From: Shewanella algicola
GTDB lineage: Bacteria > Pseudomonadota > Gammaproteobacteria > Enterobacterales > Shewanellaceae
Assembly: GCF_014648035.1 (NCBI RefSeq)
Contig: NZ_BMQI01000052.1
Span: 1 to 32,939, forward strand
Direction: 5' to 3'
DNA length: 32,939 bases
Positions 16,183-23,869 of this stretch are shown in pieces. The notes below the pieces were generated by a model that did not search any database, was not told the origin of the DNA, and worked only from the letters and a program-made list of their open reading frames with translations. A program made the position numbers and the translations under genes. Within the stretch, counting starts at the first letter, position 1. Each line of letters opens with the position of its first letter.

Positions 16183-16443
16183 ATGTGGTTAAAGTCGCTT
16201 GCAGCCTTTACCTGGGGGTTATTACTGGCTGTCTGCCTGGTGTTAATAGTTTTTCGTTTGTTGCCGTTAGCGGTAGATAGCAAATTGTTTATTGGCATGC
16301 TGTTGGGCTTTTGTTTATGGGTTGCGGTGATGGCGTATTGCTACAGCCGTAATACTGCTAAAGCTGCCAGTATTGTTTGTGGTAAATGGTTTGTCGTCAC
16401 TGCCGTTGCTAATGTGTGGTTGTTTTATATTCCTGTTTATTAA
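16183..16443 (+). CDS. DUF3649-like small membrane protein (iron uptake operon)
   Basis: The ATG at 16183 lies one base after the previous stop and is preferred over an upstream TTG. The 86-residue product has three membrane segments (about 6-26, 33-52, 60-80), an interior YSRNTAKAAS motif and aromatic C-terminus. This fits DUF3649, typically encoded with PepSY transmembrane proteins and TonB siderophore receptors. The stop overlaps the next start (TAATG). Function is unknown; context says iron assimilation. Confidence 0.7.
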   Translation: MWLKSLAAFTWGLLLAVCLVLIVFRLLPLAVDSKLFIGMLLGFCLWVAVMAYCYSRNTAKAASIVCGKWFVVTAVANVWLFYIPVY

Positions 16444-18041
16444 TGAAGCCTGTAATGAATCCTCGCGCTAACGCCTCACATAAAGTGATTAAAAACCTCG
16501 TCGAAGCCCACAGTTGGCTTGGGCTGATTATTTCGCCATTACTGTTTATCGTATTTTGGGCCGGTGCGATTACACTGTTTCATGACGAAATCGCACAGTG
16601 GGCCATTACGCCACATCACCCAGTGCAAAGTAGTCAGCAAGACATACCGCTTGGCAGCTTAGTTGAACAAAAGCGGGCAGAATATCCGCTTGATCAACAA
16701 GGGCGTTTTCGGATAAATATGCCCACCGCATTAGTCCCTTATTATATTTTTTATATGGAAGTGCTCGACGATGCCGCAGAAAGTGGCCGTCAGTCTTTAG
16801 CCATTCTGGTGGACCCTAAAACCGGTGAAACGGTTGCGGGTAAAGATGACTTCTTGTTATCGCAATTCATTTATCGGCTGCATTACAACCTGCATTTACC
16901 TGGTGGAAGCTACCTCATCGGTATGGTGACATTAGTCTTTTTGTTTGCCCTAATCTCTGGGGTGTTTATTCATGCCCGCAAACTGTTCAAGCACTTTTTT
17001 CAGTATCGGGTAGATAAGCAGCGGCGCGATAATCTATTAGATTTACATACTGTGGTCGGCGTCATGACGCTACCGTTTACCTTAATGTATGCACTTAGCG
17101 GACTAATCCTCAATTTAGCTATTGTGTTTCAGCTGGCTTTTGCGATGTTTATTTACCAAGGCGATCAACAGGCGTTGTTAAATGACGCAGGCTTTAAGCG
17201 TGTGGTCGAGCCTCGCAGCCAAACACCGATGGCGATGGATAACGCTTTTGAGTTGATTGAGCAAACGCGGCAGCAAGACAATTTTGAATTACGTAATGTG
17301 ATTTTTCATCATTACGGCGCCGACAATGCATTAGTGCAAGTGCGTGGCAGTGATACCGCCAGTTTTGCCCAGCGAGACGAAGTGACTTTTCGTGTTGCTA
17401 ATGGTGCCGTGGTCGATAAGGTCAATGCTGAACAATACAATGTATTCCGCCAAGGACGCGATGTGTTAGTGACGCTGCATTTTGGTAATTTTGCCGGTAT
17501 GGATGTGCGCATTTTATACTTCATTTTAGCCATCGGCATCAGCGCGATGATAGTGGCAGGTAATATGTTGTGGATTAATAAGCGCCGAGTGCAGCGTCAT
17601 TCTTCGCCGCGCAGTATTGCCATTGCAAGTGCCGTCACTCTAGGTGGATGTAGCGGTATTATTGTGGCCACCGCAGTTGGTTTTTTATGTGAGCGAGTGT
17701 TTCCTGCTACGTTGCCAGCCCGCGAAGATTGGCTTGTTGCCTGCTTTGTACTGGCTTTGTTAGCGACCATGTTAGTGAGTATTAACATTGGCAATGTTAA
17801 ACGCCATATTAGCCGCTTATTACTGCTTACCAGTGCACTGTTATTAATAACATTGATAGCCGATTGGCTGATGTTTGCCGAGCAGATTATTCACTTGTGG
17901 CAAAACGGCTATACCGCAGTGATAGGCGTGCAAGTGGCGATGGGCTTAATGGCTGCTATTGGCGTGTTTAGTGCGCTAAAACTAAGAGGCGCGCAGCACG
18001 TTAATACCCGAGAAAAGCTTGGTGATCCCCTTATTAATTAA
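16443..18041 (+). CDS. PepSY-associated TM protein (PiuB/FoxB-like), probable ferric-siderophore reductase
   Basis: From the ATG that overlaps the previous stop (another ATG in frame is at 16455) the product is 532 residues. Four PepSY-type membrane segments carry conserved histidines: AHSWLGLIISPLLF near the N-terminus, LHYNLHLPGGSYLIG, DLHTVVGVMTLPF and TLHFGNFAG. Two periplasmic loops, with the PepSY-like part between segments 1 and 2, are seen. About three extra hydrophobic segments (after residue 390) extend the C-terminus. Histidine placement suggests haem and periplasmic reduction of ferric siderophores, as for FoxB and PiuB. Fur control fits. No receptor gene is adjacent in this window. 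Confidence 0.85.
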   Translation: MKPVMNPRANASHKVIKNLVEAHSWLGLIISPLLFIVFWAGAITLFHDEIAQWAITPHHPVQSSQQDIPLGSLVEQKRAEYPLDQQGRFRINMPTALVPYYIFYMEVLDDAAESGRQSLAILVDPKTGETVAGKDDFLLSQFIYRLHYNLHLPGGSYLIGMVTLVFLFALISGVFIHARKLFKHFFQYRVDKQRRDNLLDLHTVVGVMTLPFTLMYALSGLILNLAIVFQLAFAMFIYQGDQQALLNDAGFKRVVEPRSQTPMAMDNAFELIEQTRQQDNFELRNVIFHHYGADNALVQVRGSDTASFAQRDEVTFRVANGAVVDKVNAEQYNVFRQGRDVLVTLHFGNFAGMDVRILYFILAIGISAMIVAGNMLWINKRRVQRHSSPRSIAIASAVTLGGCSGIIVATAVGFLCERVFPATLPAREDWLVACFVLALLATMLVSINIGNVKRHISRLLLLTSALLLITLIADWLMFAEQIIHLWQNGYTAVIGVQVAMGLMAAIGVFSALKLRGAQHVNTREKLGDPLIN

Positions 18042-18059
18042 TCAGGTGAACGAAACGTT

Positions 18060-18085
18060 TGCCTGCGATAGCATTATCACAGGCA
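18060..18085. other. Hairpin between convergent genes
   Basis: TGCCTG (18060-18065) and CAGGCA (18080-18085) form a stem with an inner ATA/TAT pair. It lies between the convergent PepSY and pirin genes. No T-run follows, so its role as a terminator is uncertain. Confidence 0.35.
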
Positions 18086-18100
18086 TCACGAGTGCTGGCA

Positions 18101-18796
18101 TTAAGGCAAATCAAACAATAGTGCAGTAGACTGGTCGTCTAGTTCATTTTTAAAGGTGATAGTTTGTCGCTCAGTAATTTTTGCACCATCACCGGCCGCG
18201 AGCCTTTGTGACTCGACTATCAGCTCATCTGCAACTTGATGCACATAGACTCTTCGCCCCGCAGCGATGGTGTAAGTCAGCTCTGAATGCGGCGCTAAAA
18301 TCAATTGCGATAAGGTCGCGTTTTGCTTTATGTGCAGGGTGCCATTTTCGCCTGTTGGCGTGGCAATGGGGGTTAATCCTATAGCCTTGCCAAAGTTTTT
18401 TTGCTGATAACCCGGCGTATTACCTAAAGTATTCGGCTGGATCCAAATCTGTAAAAACCTCAATGGCTCGGTTTTAGACGCATTGTATTCACTGTGAGTG
18501 ATACCGCTGCCGGCCGACATAAGCTGGAATTCACCCGCGGGTAATACTTCAACGTTACCCTCACTGTCTTTGTGGGCAATGGAGCCTTGTAACACATAGC
18601 TGATGATTTCCATGTCGCGATGGCCATGAGTGGCAAATCCCGCACCTGGATCAACGCTATCATCGTTAATGACTCGCAGGGCTGAAAAGCCCATATGCTC
18701 TGGGTCATAATAACTGCCAAATGAGAAGCTGTGTTTACTGTCTAACCAACCAAAATTGGCGGTGCCGCGCTCGCTTGCCGGACGTAAAGTGATCAT
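18101..18796 (-). CDS. Pirin family protein (YhhW-like)
   Basis: This 231-residue protein is a two-cupin pirin. The metal site in the first cupin is intact: His57 and His59 (FATHGHRDMEI), His101 (GITHSEY) and Glu103. HSFSFGSYYDPEHMGF at 22-37 is the family's N-terminal signature. Bacterial relatives such as E. coli YhhW show quercetin dioxygenase activity and act as redox-sensitive proteins. AGGAG stands before the ATG. It is the upstream... partner-less member of the pair with doxX in order of position, lying downstream of doxX on the minus strand, 87 bases away with a large hairpin between. The divergent LysR beyond doxX probably controls both. Confidence 0.9.
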   Translation of the reverse strand: MITLRPASERGTANFGWLDSKHSFSFGSYYDPEHMGFSALRVINDDSVDPGAGFATHGHRDMEIISYVLQGSIAHKDSEGNVEVLPAGEFQLMSAGSGITHSEYNASKTEPLRFLQIWIQPNTLGNTPGYQQKNFGKAIGLTPIATPTGENGTLHIKQNATLSQLILAPHSELTYTIAAGRRVYVHQVADELIVESQRLAAGDGAKITERQTITFKNELDDQSTALLFDLP

Positions 18797-18813
18797 GATG
18801 TTCTCCTAAAGCA

Positions 18814-18849
18814 ATACCAATCAGATTTGTGTTTTGATCTGATTGGTAT
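18814..18849. repeat. 13-base-arm inverted repeat between pirin and doxX
   Basis: ATACCAATCAGAT (18814-18826) pairs perfectly with ATCTGATTGGTAT (18837-18849) around a 10-base loop. Similar ATCTGATTGGTAT palindromes are, from memory, common in Shewanella intergenic DNA. It may act as a REP-like element that separates or tunes expression of the two genes. Confidence 0.75.
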
Positions 18850-18883
18850 GCACGATATTTGGGTGTGCTAATTTGATCTGAGG

Positions 18884-19330
18884 TTACTTAGCTAATCGGC
18901 GGGTAAGCGCGTTGTCTAGCGCTGCTTTACCCGAACCCGATAAAGCCAATGACACGCTGGCCGCTAATAATGCCAAGGCATACTCATAACCGTTGTTAGA
19001 CATAAATAAGCCGTTGCTTAGGTGAACACTGGCAATGGCAATCACCATGGTAAAAGCCAGTGCGACAGCGGCTGGGCGAGTCAGTAAACCGAGTAAAATA
19101 AATAAGCCACCAAAGAACTCAGCACTGCCTGCCATAAAGGCCATTAACACGCCTGGCTCCATTCCCATTGACGCCATCCATTGCCCAGTGCCTTCTAGGC
19201 CGTAACCGCCAAACCAGCCAAATAATTTTTGAGCGCCGTGAGCCATAAATATAATCCCTACAGGAACACGCAATGCCAATGTGCTAAAACCTGCAGTAGA
19301 GTGTGTAATGCGTTTAATCAGTGCTTTCAT
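18884..19330 (-). CDS. DoxX family membrane protein
   Basis: This 148-residue protein begins at the ATG at 19330 (GAGGA upstream; the longer frame begins with TTG). Four membrane segments follow: about 12-30, 52-75, 78-98 and 108-130. The family motifs GIIFMAHGAQKLFGWFGG and AGSAEFFGGLFILLGLLTR are clear. DoxX proteins of this type occur with pirins and are linked to thiol or oxidative stress responses; biochemical function is mostly unknown. It reads from the shared intergenic region with the divergent LysR. Confidence 0.88.
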   Translation of the reverse strand: MKALIKRITHSTAGFSTLALRVPVGIIFMAHGAQKLFGWFGGYGLEGTGQWMASMGMEPGVLMAFMAGSAEFFGGLFILLGLLTRPAAVALAFTMVIAIASVHLSNGLFMSNNGYEYALALLAASVSLALSGSGKAALDNALTRRLAK

Positions 19331-19461
19331 GGTTTGTATCCTCAATATTTTTAAACTGTTCTGTGATGGTTGCTAAAGGCTTATTTAGCCTGTCTCAGCG
19401 ATTGATAATGAGTATATTGGGACTTGATTGAATAAAAAATCGGAATAAACTGAGCTAATAG

Positions 19462-19476
19462 TTCAAATTTTTTGAA
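19462..19476. promoter_or_regulatory. Candidate LysR operator in the doxX/lysR intergenic region
   Basis: TTCAAA-TTT-TTTGAA is a perfect 6-3-6 inverted repeat, the kind of site bound by LysR-type regulators. It ends 13 bases before the LysR start codon, suitable for autoregulation and control of the divergent doxX. Confidence 0.45.
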
Positions 19477-19489
19477 TAAGGATGAATTC

Positions 19490-20386
19490 ATGCACCATGC
19501 CATTACCATCGATGCACTGCGGGCTCTAGACGCCATTGAGCGCAAGGGCAGTTTTGCAGCTGCTGCGGCATCCTTGTATCGAGTACCGTCAGCATTAACC
19601 TACACCATCAAAAAACTTGAAGACGACATGGGCACGGCGTTATTTGACCGGACAAAACAAAAAGCACAGCTGACCCCTGCCGGTAAGCTGGTGTTAGAGC
19701 ATGGCCGCGATATTTTGTTAGCCACGAATCGGCTGATAGATTCTGTGCAGCAATTAGAGTCGGGCTGGGAAGCTGAAATTAGATTGTCGCGCGATACCGT
19801 GATCCCGCAAGCGCCGTTGTTTCAGTTAATCGAGCAATTTAATCAGCTCGAACACTCGGTAGATATTAGTATCGATGTTGAAGCCGTGGGCGGTGGTTGG
19901 GATGCCCTACACAGTCGCCGTGCAGACATTGTGATTGGTGCCTCTGGCGAATTACCTAGAGGTGTATTTCAAACCCACAAAATAGGCGATATTGAATTTG
20001 TATTTGCAGTGGCGCCACATCATCCATTGGTATTTGTTGATGGCGTATTAGAAGCCGACAAACTCACCGAATATGCCTCGGTTGTGGTGGCCGATACCGC
20101 GCAAGTATTACCGACACGCAGCAGTGGTCTGTTTAAAAGCAAGCAAGTGATTAGAGTCAACACCATGGAAACCAAAATAGCGGCACAGCGCCAAGGTTTG
20201 GGGATTGGTTTTTTACCGCGGCACATGGTGCAGTGCTATTTCGACAGTGGTGAGTTAATTGAAAAACAATGCTCAATTCCACGGCCTAACCAGAGCTTGT
20301 ATCTTGCCTGGCATAAAGAGCACCAAGGCCGCGGGTTTGAGTGGTTTATTGAGCATTTACCAAAAATTGATTGGGGATTAAGTTAG
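19490..20386 (+). CDS. LysR-family transcriptional regulator of the pirin/doxX genes
   Basis: The ATG at 19490 is preceded by AAGGA. The product has 298 residues. The N-terminal winged helix-turn-helix (about 3-62) contains LRALDAIERKGSFAAAAASL and SALTYTIKKLEDDMG, standard LysR features. The effector domain (about 90-290) follows. It is transcribed away from doxX and pirin, a common arrangement in proteobacteria, and probably responds to an oxidant or electrophile. The effector is not known. Confidence 0.88.
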   Translation: MHHAITIDALRALDAIERKGSFAAAAASLYRVPSALTYTIKKLEDDMGTALFDRTKQKAQLTPAGKLVLEHGRDILLATNRLIDSVQQLESGWEAEIRLSRDTVIPQAPLFQLIEQFNQLEHSVDISIDVEAVGGGWDALHSRRADIVIGASGELPRGVFQTHKIGDIEFVFAVAPHHPLVFVDGVLEADKLTEYASVVVADTAQVLPTRSSGLFKSKQVIRVNTMETKIAAQRQGLGIGFLPRHMVQCYFDSGELIEKQCSIPRPNQSLYLAWHKEHQGRGFEWFIEHLPKIDWGLS

Positions 20387-20462
20387 GTAGAGCTAAAAGG
20401 CTCAAGCGCATATAGGTATATATCTATGCCCTGATTTAACGACCTCTAGCTCAGAAAAACCA

Positions 20463-21653
20463 TTATGCCGTTGCCTGAGATACCGCAGTGTTATTGGTTT
20501 TATTGTCTAGCGAGCCACTGTAGCGGGTTAACGCTAATGCTAACAAAACAATCACCGCGCCAACCCATGGGGTATGCATTAAGCCTGCTTGTTCAACAAT
20601 TAATCCGCCGCCCCAGGCACCCAGTGCAATACCCACATTAAATGCGGCAATATTGAGGCCTGATGCCACATCAACTGCGTTAGGTGTATGCTCTTGCGCT
20701 AGTTTAACCACATAAACTTGTAAGCCTGGCACATTACCAAATGCAAATGCGCCCCACACCAAAATGGTGATAACCGCTGCAATAGGGTTAACCGCAGTAA
20801 AGTTAAATACCACTAAAATGGCGGTTAAACCGATAAAGATAATACTCAGCGCTTTGATTGGGCCTAACTTGTCGGCCATTTTACCGCCCCAAATATTACC
20901 GATAGCCACTGACACGCCGTAAACCAACATAATCAGACCAATCGCATGAGACTCAAAGCCAGACACTTGCTCTAAGATGGGTGCTAAGAATGTAAACGCG
21001 ACAAAGGTGCCACCGTAGCCTAATGCGGTAATGGCATACACTAATAATAATCGTGGCTGAGTTAATACCTTAAGTTGAGCGGATATTTTAGTGGCCGCAG
21101 GCTGCTGTAAATTGTTTGGTACCAATAAACTGCTGCCTATCAACGCAATAAGGCCTAATAGCGCTACCGTTAAAAAGGTGGTTTGCCAACCAAATGTTTG
21201 GCCAATATAGGTACCTAATGGCACGCCTGTCACCAATGCGACGGTTAAACCGGTAAACATAATCGCAATGGCGCTGGCAGCTTTTTCTTTAGGCACTAAT
21301 CCGGTTGCAATGGTTGAGCCAATAGAGAAAAACACTCCATGGGCTAGGCCAGTAATAATGCGTGCGACAATTAAGGTTTCATAGCCCGGGGCTTGCCATG
21401 CTAATACATTACCTGCCACAAACAGCGCCATAACGGTTAATAACACGTTTTTACGGTTCCATTTACCTGTAAGTGCCGTTAATACCGGTGCGCCAATCGC
21501 AACACCTAGGGCATACAAGCTGACTAACAAGCCTGCTGAGGGTAATGAAACATTAAGGTCTTGGGCCATGGTGGGCAGTAACCCCACAATGACAAATTCG
21601 GTGGTACCGATTGCAAAGGCGCTTAGCGTCAATGCGAGTAGGGCTAACGGCAT
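20463..21653 (-). CDS. MFS exporter, AraJ/YdhP family
   Basis: This 396-residue protein has 12 membrane segments. The start LALTLSAFAIGTTEFVIVGLLP is diagnostic for the DHA1 group that includes AraJ, YdhP and PbuE. ALTGKWNRKNVL after helix 2 and GVPLGTYIGQTFGW in helix 5 are MFS DHA1 motifs. It probably exports a small metabolite or drug by proton antiport. GAGGA precedes the ATG. It is divergent from a LysR gene, as ydhP is from its LysR in E. coli. The substrate is unknown. Confidence 0.88.
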   Translation of the reverse strand: MPLALLALTLSAFAIGTTEFVIVGLLPTMAQDLNVSLPSAGLLVSLYALGVAIGAPVLTALTGKWNRKNVLLTVMALFVAGNVLAWQAPGYETLIVARIITGLAHGVFFSIGSTIATGLVPKEKAASAIAIMFTGLTVALVTGVPLGTYIGQTFGWQTTFLTVALLGLIALIGSSLLVPNNLQQPAATKISAQLKVLTQPRLLLVYAITALGYGGTFVAFTFLAPILEQVSGFESHAIGLIMLVYGVSVAIGNIWGGKMADKLGPIKALSIIFIGLTAILVVFNFTAVNPIAAVITILVWGAFAFGNVPGLQVYVVKLAQEHTPNAVDVASGLNIAAFNVGIALGAWGGGLIVEQAGLMHTPWVGAVIVLLALALTRYSGSLDNKTNNTAVSQATA

Positions 21654-21661
21654 AATGTGTT

Positions 21662-21795
21662 CCTCGGGTTTAATAAGGTGAATGAGTGGGTATTGCGTAA
21701 TGCTGGCTATTATTCACGGTAAATTAGTTGTAAAAAACAGTGTCTTTAGCAAATAACTTTTGTGTAAAATGAAGGTAATTGACGTTAACCCGAGG
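21662..21795. promoter_or_regulatory. Divergent control region with mirrored leader sequences
   Basis: CCTCGGGTT (21662-21670) and AACCCGAGG (21787-21795) are perfect mirror images. Each contains the ribosome site GAGG of one of the two divergent genes and lies 5 to 9 bases before its start codon. The region between holds both promoters. Confidence 0.45.
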
Positions 21796-21800
21796 TATGT

Positions 21801-22682
21801 ATGCTGACTCGCTCAGATGATCTGGATATTTTATTAACTGTGGTCGACAGCGGCGGCTTTTCTGCGGCGGCCGATACGTTAAATATTCAAGTGGCGCGCG
21901 TGTCGCGGGCTGTGAGTAAAATTGAGCAGCAGCTTGGGGTGACCATATTAAACCGCACCACCCGACGTATTGAGCTGACTGACGAAGGCAGGCAATTTGT
22001 CGAATCGGTGAGAACGGGCTTACTGCAATTACAACGGGCAGAAGATGAGTTAGTTAAGCGAGGTGAGTTACCGCAAGGACGATTGCGCGTAGATGCCGCA
22101 AGCCCGTTTGTGTTTCATCAGCTAGTGCCGTTAATGCAAGACTTTAGGCAAGCGTATCCAGACATTATGTTAGAACTCACTTCAAACGAGGGGTATGTCG
22201 ACTTACTGGAAAAGCGCACTGATGTGGCGATTCGTATCGGTAAATTAAACGATTCTACTTTGTACGCCAGACCATTAGGCAAGAGTGCTTTACACATCGT
22301 CGCCTCGCCAGCCTACATTGCTCGCCGAGGCGCGCCGCAAAAAGTGGCTGACCTAAGCGGCCATGAGTTACTCGGGTTTACCGAGCCAAAAGCGCTTAAC
22401 CGGTGGCCGTTAAAAGGCAGCGAGGAAATTACGCCAAGCATCAGTAGCAGCAATGGCGAAACGCTGCGCCAATTAGCGTTAAGCGGTAATGGTATTGCGT
22501 GTTTGTCTGGCTTTATGATTAACGACGATTTAGCTGCCGGGCGGTTAGTCACTTTGCTTAATCAAGACAAAATTAATGTTAACGATCGCGAGCAAGTGAA
22601 TGCGATGTATTACAAATCATCTACTGTGGCACGGCGGATCTCAGCCTTTATTGAATTTATTCAGCCTAGATTAACCTTGTAA
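21801..22682 (+). CDS. LysR-family transcriptional regulator
   Basis: This 293-residue protein has the N-terminal HTH (about 3-60: VVDSGGFSAAADTLNIQVARVSRAVSKIEQ in pieces, then LGVTILNRTTRRIELTDEG) and a periplasmic-binding-like effector domain (about 88-290). RTDVAIRIGKLNDSTLYARPLG is typical of the large DsdC/AaeR-like subgroup. It is divergent from the YdhP-like MFS gene and probably regulates it. The effector is unknown. Confidence 0.88.
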   Translation: MLTRSDDLDILLTVVDSGGFSAAADTLNIQVARVSRAVSKIEQQLGVTILNRTTRRIELTDEGRQFVESVRTGLLQLQRAEDELVKRGELPQGRLRVDAASPFVFHQLVPLMQDFRQAYPDIMLELTSNEGYVDLLEKRTDVAIRIGKLNDSTLYARPLGKSALHIVASPAYIARRGAPQKVADLSGHELLGFTEPKALNRWPLKGSEEITPSISSSNGETLRQLALSGNGIACLSGFMINDDLAAGRLVTLLNQDKINVNDREQVNAMYYKSSTVARRISAFIEFIQPRLTL

Positions 22683-22784
22683 TATTGGACCGTAAATTAA
22701 CATCAGTTTATACAAGATGCGTAGTTTACTGATTGGTGATATTGTGGCGTTTGTGAATTTTTCTCTATCTCAACCGATGACATC

Positions 22785-23297
22785 ATGATTAAACATTTAA
22801 TGGACTACCTGCGTTTAGTGCTGTTTGTTTGTGGCGTATTGATTGGTATTCAAGTTCCTGGTTTTGTCGATCAATATGGTCAACGCTTAGAAGCACATCA
22901 GTTAGAAGCCAAGCAAAGTTTGGCCGAATTTCAACACGACGCCGACCGCTTTTTTGCTGGCGACATCAGTAAGCTTATTCAACACTATCGCAAAAATAAT
23001 GATCCGGTTTTCAATGCGGGTGGTGAAAGCGTTGAATCCATTTATCAACGTTACGTGGCGTTAACTGACGCATTAACGCGCTTTCGTCAACACAGTTATA
23101 GCCCATACCAGCAAGTGATCCTTGCACCGCAAACAGACATTCAAGCTGAAGTATGGAAAAACTATTCGCATGTGATTTTATTAAAGCCCGAAGCCATTGC
23201 CATAGGTACGTTACTTGGGCTGTTGATCTCAATTTTATGTGAGTCAGTATTATCTATTTTGTATCTAGGTTGCCGTAAAGTATTGGCGCCTAAATAA
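22785..23297 (+). CDS. DUF2937 family membrane protein
   Basis: This 170-residue protein has an N-terminal membrane segment with the family motif GIQVPGFVDQYGQRLEAH (about 20-39). A charged extramembrane middle (40-130) and a C-terminal membrane segment (about 135-160) follow. These fit DUF2937 (YjiA-unrelated, function unknown), seen mainly in marine gammaproteobacteria. No clear ribosome site is seen before the ATG. It precedes a peroxiredoxin gene by 31 bases and could be co-transcribed. Confidence 0.75.
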   Translation: MIKHLMDYLRLVLFVCGVLIGIQVPGFVDQYGQRLEAHQLEAKQSLAEFQHDADRFFAGDISKLIQHYRKNNDPVFNAGGESVESIYQRYVALTDALTRFRQHSYSPYQQVILAPQTDIQAEVWKNYSHVILLKPEAIAIGTLLGLLISILCESVLSILYLGCRKVLAPK

Positions 23298-23328
23298 CCC
23301 ATTTATTCACCCTTAAGGAAATATGATT

Positions 23329-23802
23329 ATGATCGCTACAGGACAATCTTTACCAAAAGCTACATTAAGCCAACTGACTAAAGACGGTATGGTTAATCAC
23401 GATGTGACTGAGCTTTTTGCCGGTAAAAAAGTGGTGTTATTTGCCGTGCCAGGTGCCTTTACGCCGACTTGTTCAGAAGCTCACTTACCAGGCTTTGTAG
23501 TACAGGCTGACGAATTTAAAGCCAAAGGTGTTGACCTTATCGCTTGTGTATCTGTTAACGATGCATTTGTGATGAAAGCATGGGGCGAAGCGCAAAATGC
23601 CTCTGAATTAATGATGCTAGCCGACGGCGATGCCAGCTTTACTAAAGCACTAGGCCTAGAAATGGACACAGCAGGTTTTGGCGGTATTCGTTCACAACGT
23701 TACGCGATGATTATCGACAACGGCGTAGTGACATTATTAAATGTTGAAGCACCAAAATCATTTGAAGTGAGCACTGCAGAAGCAGTAATGGCTGCGCTGT
23801 AA
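23329..23802 (+). CDS. Peroxiredoxin, Prx5 type
   Basis: The ATG at 23329 is preferred to one at 23323 because AAGGA then has normal spacing; the product has 157 residues. The peroxidatic motif PGAFTPTCS places the active Cys at 48, and Cys73 (LIACVSVND) may act as a second thiol. GGIRSQRYAMIIDNGVV carries the conserved arginine of the Prx5 active site. It reduces hydrogen peroxide and alkyl hydroperoxides in the cytoplasm, probably with glutathione/glutaredoxin as reductant; no glutaredoxin domain is fused. A strong terminator follows. Confidence 0.92.
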   Translation: MIATGQSLPKATLSQLTKDGMVNHDVTELFAGKKVVLFAVPGAFTPTCSEAHLPGFVVQADEFKAKGVDLIACVSVNDAFVMKAWGEAQNASELMMLADGDASFTKALGLEMDTAGFGGIRSQRYAMIIDNGVVTLLNVEAPKSFEVSTAEAVMAAL

Positions 23803-23823
23803 GCTGTTATTTAAATTAGATTG

Positions 23824-23856
23824 AAAAATGGGCGCCCAGTGTGGCGCCCATTTTTT
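23824..23856. terminator. Bidirectional terminator between peroxiredoxin and chemoreceptor genes
   Basis: AAAAATGGGCGCC (23824-23836) and GGCGCCCATTTTT (23843-23855) form a perfect 13-base stem with a 6-base loop and T-run. It lies between two convergent genes. Confidence 0.92.
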
Positions 23857-23869
23857 ATAGAAAAAGAGT

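Noticed and set aside
20387..20462. Nested complementary stretches between convergent lysR and MFS genes as a terminator
   Set aside because: GAGCTA/TAGCTC and CATATAG/CTATG pairs exist, but stems are short or interrupted and there is no T-run in either direction.
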